From contig CADBDA010000029.1 of the NCBI GenBank assembly GCA_902793295.1, forward strand, positions 13,494 through 55,843: DNA of 42,350 nt, written 5' to 3'. The position numbers and the translations under genes were made by a program. Positions 36,845 through 42,350 of the stretch are shown in pieces (the first letter of the stretch is position 1; each line of letters starts with the position of its first letter). Under the pieces are notes generated by a model, which was not told where the DNA came from, searched no databases, and worked only from the letters and a program-made list of their open reading frames with translations. The DNA comes from an uncultured Bacteroidota bacterium. Lineage in GTDB: Bacteria; Bacteroidota; Bacteroidia; Bacteroidales; P3.

Positions 36845-37768
36845 TTAGTTTTTGTTTTGGTTTTTATTTTCCTTTTCGTTTCCGTCCTTAACCCTCCACA
36901 TCTGCCAGCTGTTCCACACATTCTGGAACACGCTGTAGAAAGCCAGAAACACCGACGCCAGCGGCGTCAGATAGTATCCCGCCATCCAGATGCCCATAGC
37001 CGTATTCTTCTGCCCAAGCAGCTGGCCGCCACTGATCTTGTCGCCAAAGCGCGCCCCAAGCCAGCGCCCAAACCCGAACTGCAGCACACAGAACGCCAGC
37101 GACGCCACGCCCAGCCATGCGATGCTCCCCCAGTTGCCCTCGCCGTGCAAAAAAATAAAGTCGATGGTCTTGCCCAGCGTCAGCAGCAGCGCCACGGCCC
37201 ACAGGTAGAACGACAGCCCCTTGTAGCGCCGCAAAAAATCTCCTGTCCGCGGCAGCCACGCCTCGATGGCCCACGCCGCAAAGAAGGGCAGACCCAACAC
37301 AAGGCTTATCCGCTTCAGTATCATCCAGAACGACGCCAGAAAAGCCATGTCCTGATGCGTCCCGATAAAAGAGAAATAGATCGGCGCCACCACAGCCACC
37401 ATCAGGTTGCCGATGATGGTATACGCCGTCACCGTCTCGCGGTTGGCGCCAAGCATACAGCTGATCACCGCCACGCTCGACGCCACCGGACACAACACGC
37501 CGATCAGCACCCCCTGCGCCACAATGTCGCCGACACCGAACCATTTCAGCAGCAGGTACGAACCCAAGCTTACCACAATCTGGAACAGCATCAGCCACAC
37601 GTCGAGCCGGTTCATACGCAGCCGCCGGATGTCTACCGCACAGAATGTCAGCAGCAGGATGCTGAATATCAAATAGGGCACCAAAAAATTCACCATCGCG
37701 CACCACCGGTGCAGCAACAACCCCAGCACTATCGCCGCTGGCAGCACATAACTCCTGTATTTTTGCAT
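36845..37768 (-). CDS. BASS-family (bile acid:sodium symporter-like) transporter
   Basis: A 307-residue protein with about ten hydrophobic segments. The conserved region GVLIGVLCPVASSVAVISCMLGANRETV and later QLLGQKNTAMGIWMAGYYLTP resemble the crossover helices of the bile acid:sodium symporter family, which bring organic anions in with sodium. I chose ATG 37768 because a purine-rich stretch precedes it and the first membrane segment follows at once; ATG 37816 would add 16 basic residues. The substrate is unknown. It is the first gene of a two-gene operon with the exported nitroreductase. Confidence 0.85.
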   Translation of the reverse strand: MQKYRSYVLPAAIVLGLLLHRWCAMVNFLVPYLIFSILLLTFCAVDIRRLRMNRLDVWLMLFQIVVSLGSYLLLKWFGVGDIVAQGVLIGVLCPVASSVAVISCMLGANRETVTAYTIIGNLMVAVVAPIYFSFIGTHQDMAFLASFWMILKRISLVLGLPFFAAWAIEAWLPRTGDFLRRYKGLSFYLWAVALLLTLGKTIDFIFLHGEGNWGSIAWLGVASLAFCVLQFGFGRWLGARFGDKISGGQLLGQKNTAMGIWMAGYYLTPLASVFLAFYSVFQNVWNSWQMWRVKDGNEKENKNQNKN

Positions 37769-37838
37769 CTGTCTTTTTCTGTATAAGTATCTGTGTCTTA
37801 GGCGTTGCGTCGCCATCGTCCACGCCCGTGGGGGCTTG

Positions 37839-37846
37839 CAAAGATA
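37839..37846 (-). promoter_or_regulatory. -7 box of the transporter-nitroreductase operon
   Basis: TATCTTTG on the minus strand. It lies back to back with the plus-strand radical SAM promoter at 37853-37885. Confidence 0.6.
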
Positions 37847-37852
37847 CACCAT

Positions 37853-37885
37853 TTTGTGCGCTTCAAGAAAAAAAGTGTACTTTTG
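37853..37885 (+). promoter_or_regulatory. Promoter of the radical SAM gene
   Basis: TTTG at 37853-37856 and TACTTTTG at 37878-37885, 21 bases apart. The in-frame ATGs at 37828 and 37888 lie before the likely transcription start. Confidence 0.72.
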
Positions 37886-37929
37886 CAATGCGAAACGAAC
37901 AAATCATCTTTTCATCAAATCATCTGACT

Positions 37930-38718
37930 ATGTTACGCGAAGAAACAGTTTTTGGACCCATCTATAGCCGTCGACTCGGCACCTCTCTCGGCATCAACCT
38001 CCTCCCGGAAAAAGGAAAAATATGCAACTTCGACTGCATCTACTGCGAATGCGGCTGGAACCGCGACGGCCGCAACGACACCAAGCTCCCCTCGGCCGAA
38101 AAGGTACGCCACGACCTCTCCAACAAACTCCAGGACCTCTACGCCGACGGCGTAAAAGTCGACTCCATCACCTTCTCCGGCGACGGCGAATCGACGCTCA
38201 ACCCGGAGTTCCCCCAAATCATCGACCTCACCCTGGCGCTCCGCGACCAATTTGCCCCCTCGGCCAAGGTTTCCGTCCTCAGCAACGCCACGCGCGTCCA
38301 CATCCCCGAGGTCTTCAACGCCCTTTGCAAGGTCGACAACCCCATCATGAAAATCGACGCACCTACCAACGAACTTATCGCTCGCATCAACAACCCGGCA
38401 CCGGGCTACGACGTAGCACGGGTCATCGAGGCGCTCAAACAGTTCAACGGCGATTTCATCCTCCAGTGGTGCCTCCTCCGTCAGGTCCCGTCGCCCGATC
38501 AGGATGTCGCCTCCGACCAACGTTTCGACTCTACCGACGACAAGGTGGTCCGCCCCATGCTCGACATCATCCGCACCCTCCACCCGCGCGAGGTGATGGC
38601 CTACACCATCGACCGGCCTACGCCGGCGCAAAACTTGGCCAAGGTCTCTCCCGACGAGATGCGCTCCCTCCTCCAACCGCTTATCGACGAGGGCTTCAAA
38701 GTACAAATCAAGGGCTGA
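37930..38718 (+). CDS. Radical SAM protein
   Basis: A 262-residue protein from ATG 37930, the first ATG safely downstream of the promoter. The iron-sulfur motif CNFDCIYC (Cys 32, 36, 39) fits CxxxCxxC with an aromatic before the last Cys. SITFSGDGESTLNPEF matches the GGE-type SAM-binding motif, and KIDAPTNELIARIN the later strands of the barrel. It resembles the small MoaA-like radical SAM proteins of unknown role found across anaerobes. It is monocistronic, and I cannot name the reaction. Confidence 0.88.
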   Translation: MLREETVFGPIYSRRLGTSLGINLLPEKGKICNFDCIYCECGWNRDGRNDTKLPSAEKVRHDLSNKLQDLYADGVKVDSITFSGDGESTLNPEFPQIIDLTLALRDQFAPSAKVSVLSNATRVHIPEVFNALCKVDNPIMKIDAPTNELIARINNPAPGYDVARVIEALKQFNGDFILQWCLLRQVPSPDQDVASDQRFDSTDDKVVRPMLDIIRTLHPREVMAYTIDRPTPAQNLAKVSPDEMRSLLQPLIDEGFKVQIKG

Positions 38719-38844
38719 CCCGCCACTCTTGAAACGGATCGTCGGCGGTCCATTCCTGCCGCCCCACTTCCCTCGACGCATCAACGGCAGCGATACTTTT
38801 TTGTCTGCTCAATCTGCATGTAATCAGGTTTATAGAAATAATCT

Positions 38845-38875
38845 TTTGCCCATTCAAAAAAACTTCGTACCTTTG
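38845..38875 (+). promoter_or_regulatory. Promoter of iorAB
   Basis: TTTG at 38845-38848 and TACCTTTG at 38868-38875, spaced by 19 bases. The spacer again carries CCCATTCAA and an A-run, like the hipBA and fic promoters. Confidence 0.78.
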
Positions 38876-38915
38876 CAAAATTGAATTCATTAATTAATAA
38901 CAAAATATAAAGACA

Positions 38916-40502
38916 ATGTCAAAACTGCTTTTGCTGGGCGATGAAGCTATCGCTCAGGCGTTTATAGATGCTGGCGGTAGCGCCATCAACAGCTACCCCG
39001 GAACCCCTTCCACTCAGATCACTGAGTATGTGATGAAATCCAAACAGGCCAAAGAACAGGGTGTTGTCGCCAACTGGTGCGCCAACGAAAAAACTGCCCT
39101 CGAGGCTTCTATCGGCGTCGCCTATGCCGGCAAACGTGCCATGACTTGCATGAAACACGTGGGCCTCAATGTCTGCGGCGACCCCTTCATGAATGCTGCC
39201 ATCATCGGCACCAAGGGCGTCATCATCGTCGTCGCCGACGACCCCTCCATGTTCTCCTCCCAGGACGAACAGGACAGCCGCTACTACGGCCACTGGGCTA
39301 TGATCCCCATGCTCGAACCTTCCAACCAGCAGGAAGCTTATGACATGGTCTTCTTCGGCTACGAACTCTCCGAGAAACTGGGCACCCCCATCCTCTATCG
39401 CATCCCCACCCGCTTGGCCCACAGCCGCGCCGGTGTCGAACGCCGCCCGGTCCTCCCGCAGAACCCCCTCACCAGCCCCTCCGATCCTAAAAGCTTCGTC
39501 CTCCTCCCCGTCAACGCCAAACGCCTCTATCGCGACCTCATCGACAAGCAGCCGGCATTCACCAAATCCAGCGAGGAAAGCGGCTACAACCAGTACTTCG
39601 AAGGCTCCGACAAGAGCCGCGGTATCATCACCACCGGCATCGCCTTCAACTACCTCCAGGAGAATTTCCCCGGCGGCAAATGCCCCTATCCTGTGGTCAA
39701 AATCACCCAGTACCCGCTGCCGTTCAATATGCTCAACCGCCTCTATGACGAGGTGGGCGAAATCCTCGTCCTCGAAGATGGTCAGCCCTTCGTCGAAGAA
39801 CATATCAAGGGCTTCCTCGGTAAAGGCAAACCGGTCCACGGCCGTCTGGATGAGACCATCCGCCGCGATGGCGAGCTGAACGCTGAGAAGGTCGCCAAGG
39901 CTCTGGGTCTGAATGTCCCCAACGGCCCCGCTGTGCCCGACGTGGTCACCAACCGTCCTCCGGCTCTCTGCGTGGGTTGCCCGCATATCGACAGCTACGA
40001 GGCTGTCGTCGAGGTGATGAAGAAATATCCCAACGGCCGCGTATTCGGTGATATCGGATGCTACACGCTGGGCTTCAATATGGGTGCCATCAACACCACC
40101 GTTTGTATGGGCGCTTCGGTCACTATGGCTAAGGGCGCTTCCGAAATGGGTATCTTCCCCGCCATCGGCGTCATCGGCGACGGTACCTTCGGCCACAGCG
40201 GTATGACGGGTCTGCTCGACTGCGTCAACGAGAAGGCTAACGTCATCATCATGATCCTCGACAACGACATCACGGCTATGACCGGCGGTCAGCCTTCAAG
40301 CGCCAACCAGAAGCTCTTCAACATCTGCAAGGGCCTCGGCGTCGACCCCGACCACATCCGCACCATCGTCCCCCTCAAGAAAAACCACGAAGAATTCGTC
40401 AAAATCCTCGAGGAGGAAATCGCATACAACGGCGTCAGCGTCATCATCCCGCAACGCGTCTGCATCGTCGAGAACAAGAAACGCATCGCAGCTAACAAAT
40501 AA
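38916..40502 (+). CDS. iorA: Indolepyruvate:ferredoxin oxidoreductase alpha subunit, lacking the ferredoxin domain
   Basis: A 528-residue protein. The N-terminal pyrimidine-binding domain starts LLLGDEAIAQAFIDAGG with SAINSYPGTPSTQITEY. The C-terminal TPP-binding domain has PPALCVGCPHIDSY and the TPP motif GVIGDGTFGHSGMTGLLD to LDNDITAMTGGQ. The enzyme oxidatively decarboxylates aryl pyruvates from aromatic amino acids to aryl-acetyl-CoA, reducing ferredoxin. Archaeal IorA is 600 or more residues with a C-terminal two-cluster ferredoxin domain; here the protein ends IVENKKRIAANK with no Cys cluster, so electrons must leave by another route. It pairs with iorB 71 bases downstream. Confidence 0.93.
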   Translation: MSKLLLLGDEAIAQAFIDAGGSAINSYPGTPSTQITEYVMKSKQAKEQGVVANWCANEKTALEASIGVAYAGKRAMTCMKHVGLNVCGDPFMNAAIIGTKGVIIVVADDPSMFSSQDEQDSRYYGHWAMIPMLEPSNQQEAYDMVFFGYELSEKLGTPILYRIPTRLAHSRAGVERRPVLPQNPLTSPSDPKSFVLLPVNAKRLYRDLIDKQPAFTKSSEESGYNQYFEGSDKSRGIITTGIAFNYLQENFPGGKCPYPVVKITQYPLPFNMLNRLYDEVGEILVLEDGQPFVEEHIKGFLGKGKPVHGRLDETIRRDGELNAEKVAKALGLNVPNGPAVPDVVTNRPPALCVGCPHIDSYEAVVEVMKKYPNGRVFGDIGCYTLGFNMGAINTTVCMGASVTMAKGASEMGIFPAIGVIGDGTFGHSGMTGLLDCVNEKANVIIMILDNDITAMTGGQPSSANQKLFNICKGLGVDPDHIRTIVPLKKNHEEFVKILEEEIAYNGVSVIIPQRVCIVENKKRIAANK

Positions 40503-40573
40503 TTGTTTTTTATAATGGTATTTCGTTATCCCGCTATAACGTTATCCCATAATATCGATAAATTAATAAGAAA

Positions 40574-41137
40574 ATGAAAAAAGACATCATACTTTGTGGC
40601 GTAGGCGGCGACGGTATCGTCTCCGTAGCCAAAATCATTAGCGACGCTGCCCTCAATCTGGGCCTCAACGTCAAGCAGAGTGAAATCCACGGTATGTCGC
40701 AGCGTGGCGGCTCGGTGTTCAGCCACCTCCGCGTCAGCTCCGACCCCATCTTCGCCGACGTCATCCCCGAAGGCAAGGCCGACATCATCCTCAGCTCCGA
40801 ACCGATGGAGGCGCTCCGCTATCTGCCGTTCCTGGCTCCCGATGGCGCCGTCATCACCAATAGCGACCCCTTCGTCAATATCAACAACTACCCCGATATC
40901 GACAAGGTCTACGCCGAACTGAAGAAACTGCCCAAGCTGGTTTGCTTCAACGCCAACGCTATCGCCAAGGAACTCAACGCCCGCGGCAATATGGTCCTCC
41001 TCGGCGCCGCCGCTCCCTACCTCGAAATCGCTTTCGAGGAACTCGAAAAGGCCATCAAGTCTATCTTCGGCCGCAAGGGCGACGCTGTCGTCGAGACCAA
41101 CATCAAGGCCATCCGCGCCGGTCGCGACGCCAAATAA
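40574..41137 (+). CDS. iorB: Indolepyruvate:ferredoxin oxidoreductase beta subunit
   Basis: A 187-residue protein of the gamma-domain oxidoreductase family. It starts KKDIILCGVGGDGIVSVAKI and has the conserved SEIHGMSQRGGSVFSHLRV. It forms the second subunit of the IorAB complex and helps bind CoA and the substrate. Length is normal for the family. It shares the iorA promoter, and transcription ends at the hairpin at 41167-41194. Confidence 0.93.
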   Translation: MKKDIILCGVGGDGIVSVAKIISDAALNLGLNVKQSEIHGMSQRGGSVFSHLRVSSDPIFADVIPEGKADIILSSEPMEALRYLPFLAPDGAVITNSDPFVNINNYPDIDKVYAELKKLPKLVCFNANAIAKELNARGNMVLLGAAAPYLEIAFEELEKAIKSIFGRKGDAVVETNIKAIRAGRDAK

Positions 41138-41166
41138 ACGGGTAAGGTTATTTACCTTTCATAAAA

Positions 41167-41194
41167 AAAGGCTGCGGGTCTTCCCGCAGCCTTT
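41167..41194 (+). terminator. Terminator of iorAB
   Basis: A 12-bp stem (AAAGGCTGCGGG) with a TCTT loop; the 3' arm ends in a T-run. Confidence 0.88.
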
Positions 41195-41229
41195 TCCTAT
41201 TTGATGAAATCTGTCAGTCTGCTTGCCGT

Positions 41230-41256
41230 CAGGGCGGACCGCCCTGCCTGTTTTTT
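41230..41256 (+). terminator. Second terminator-like hairpin
   Basis: CAGGGCG, GAC loop, CGCCCTG, then CCTG and six T. Probably a backup for the previous terminator. Confidence 0.55.
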
Positions 41257-41315
41257 GTGCCTGTAATTGGGCGACTAGTTCCTTTGGCAGATTTCTCCGT
41301 TATTCGGCGTGCTGA

Positions 41316-41816
41316 TTAGTCAACCTGCGAGGGTGTGACAAGTTTCATCTGCATCGTCTTGCCGTTCTTCAGGGTGCCGTCGAGGGTGACGGTGACAGGG
41401 GTGCCGTTGTTGTCGCCGAAAACGCCTATCTTGCAGGCCGAGAAGCCGTCATAAACATCGAAGTATTCTCCGTCGAATATGGTGCCCGTGAAGCCGCACT
41501 CCCAGGTCTCATCCTCGTTGGTCTCGGTGAAGACGTCGGCAGTTCTGTTCCACATGGTAGGACGGATGTGCAAGCGGATAAACTGTATGACGGGTTCGCC
41601 GCCGTCGGTTTCTAGCGAGACGGCATCCACCGTCGTCAGCCCTGCGTGGTAGTAGCTTTGGAATGCGTCCATATGGTAGGTTACACCATCGTACACCAAC
41701 GTGTTGTCGGCAAGCTCCATTACATTGTTATCGCCTTCATTGTCTTTTTCGTCGCCACAGGCAACCATTGCGGTCATCGCTAAAGCGACCATCAGAATTG
41801 ATAATACTTTTTTCAT
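41316..41816 (-). CDS. Small lipoprotein, paralogue of the gene at 28488
   Basis: A 166-residue protein from ATG 41816, where the lipoprotein signal MKKVLSILMVALAMTAMVAC begins (Cys at 20). A longer in-frame start at 41891 would bury the signal. The mature part, after an acidic linker, begins ADNTLVYDGVTYHMDAF and ends VTLDGTLKNGKTMQMKLV, matching the framing of the 28488 protein. The middle segment differs more. It is a beta-rich surface or periplasmic lipoprotein of unknown role. Confidence 0.85.
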   Translation of the reverse strand: MKKVLSILMVALAMTAMVACGDEKDNEGDNNVMELADNTLVYDGVTYHMDAFQSYYHAGLTTVDAVSLETDGGEPVIQFIRLHIRPTMWNRTADVFTETNEDETWECGFTGTIFDGEYFDVYDGFSACKIGVFGDNNGTPVTVTLDGTLKNGKTMQMKLVTPSQVD

Positions 41817-42350
41817 AATAGTTGAATTGTTTTGGTTTGTAAATGGGTTAATTAATGGGCGTAAATAAAACGGTCTCATCGAGACTTGCAATTCTTATAA
41901 CGTTCATGTACCAATAATATTGCACCCGACTGGCACTAAAATATCAAGATGGATTTAACCTCAAAGTGACTCTTCCGGCCTCCGGGTCAACCACCGAAAG
42001 GAATAGGGCATTCGCTGCAAACAAATATCAGCTCTGACAAAATAATGTCAGCAAATATCAGTTATTAGACTCAAACAGGTGTCTGCCTACATCAAGATAA
42101 TCCCCTACCTCAAGCTTCGCTTTATCTGATAGTTCGACAGATTTACGATAATCTCAATAAACATTACCCGTCCCATAAAAGAAAATAAAACAACTATGAA
42201 ATCAACCCGTCCCGCTGCTCATCGCTTGCCCCGCTTCGTCCTTCTGTCTGCTTTTTTTGGTTCTTCCGACAAATGCGTAGGTGAGATGCAATAAAAGAAG
42301 CTGGCATTTCGTATTGTGAATGGAAAAAAAAGTACGGAATGGAAACCAGC
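41817..42350. other. Gene-free right end
   Basis: I see no coding sequence here. GCAAATATCAG-like repeats occur near 42020 and 42050, with a short CTGAC/GTCAG inverted repeat between them. A promoter for the lipoprotein gene was not found. Confidence 0.5.

Noticed and set aside
38919..40196. Minus-strand frame of 425 codons
   Set aside because: Antisense shadow of iorA, caused by GC-rich codon use.

Overview
The window is a stretch of a Bacteroidota chromosome, most likely order Bacteroidales from a gut-type community. The main evidence is the promoter pattern: TTTG, then 19-21 bases, then TAnnTTTG, seen upstream of many genes. Shine-Dalgarno signals are weak. There are lipoproteins with a Bacteroidales-style lipobox, a periplasmic GH2 beta-galactosidase, and an iorA lacking its ferredoxin domain. 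I cannot name a genus. No rRNA, tRNA, CRISPR array, transposase or integrase was recognised.

Layout. (1) 1-1702, minus strand: iron alcohol dehydrogenase (cut by the window edge) and a hexapeptide acetyltransferase. (2) 1977-10842, plus strand: an accessory and defence block with a HipB/HipA pair, a Fic protein, a BcgI-like restriction-modification locus, an AIPR abortive-infection protein and a BRO-N/Fic fusion. (3) 10889-15062: two AAA/DUF4143 ATPase genes interleaved with three copies of one araC-type gene, all broken. (4) 15073-23553, minus strand: an outer-membrane protein remnant, then a probable operon reading propeller-YiiX hydrolase, GH2 beta-galactosidase, PfkB sugar kinase and flavodoxin-ferredoxin protein. 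(5) 23640-25137: rsgA between low-complexity C-rich repeats. (6) 25165-28255: a third ATPase behind a palindromic operator, and an AbiEi/MarR-like gene with a small partner. (7) 28371-29301, minus strand: a lipoprotein gene, a nitroreductase gene scar and repeat arrays. (8) 29398-36204, minus strand: Pif1-like helicase with a TPR-like tail, DUF3825-like protein, fourth ATPase, WYL regulator. (9) 36211-37768, minus strand: exported nitroreductase and BASS-type transporter; then on the plus strand a radical SAM protein and iorAB; then a second lipoprotein of the same family as in (7).

Three signals stand out. First, the restriction-modification gene ends in a -1 slippery heptamer followed by a 13-bp hairpin. 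The specificity subunit begins in the -1 frame with no ATG, GTG or TTG near the junction, so it is probably made as a frameshift fusion. Second, the helicase, DUF3825 and WYL genes share a 17-bp imperfect palindrome placed exactly 9 bases upstream of each -7 box. This suggests a WYL-controlled set of genes that I cannot match to a described defence system. Third, the fourth ATPase gene has four 16-bp repeats at 32-33-base spacing upstream, and seven related TGCAATAT repeats at 21- or 33-base spacing inside its own reading frame.

The methylase/nuclease, AIPR and DUF3825 genes look clearly more AT-rich than the housekeeping genes around them, which fits acquisition by transfer; this is by eye, not computed.
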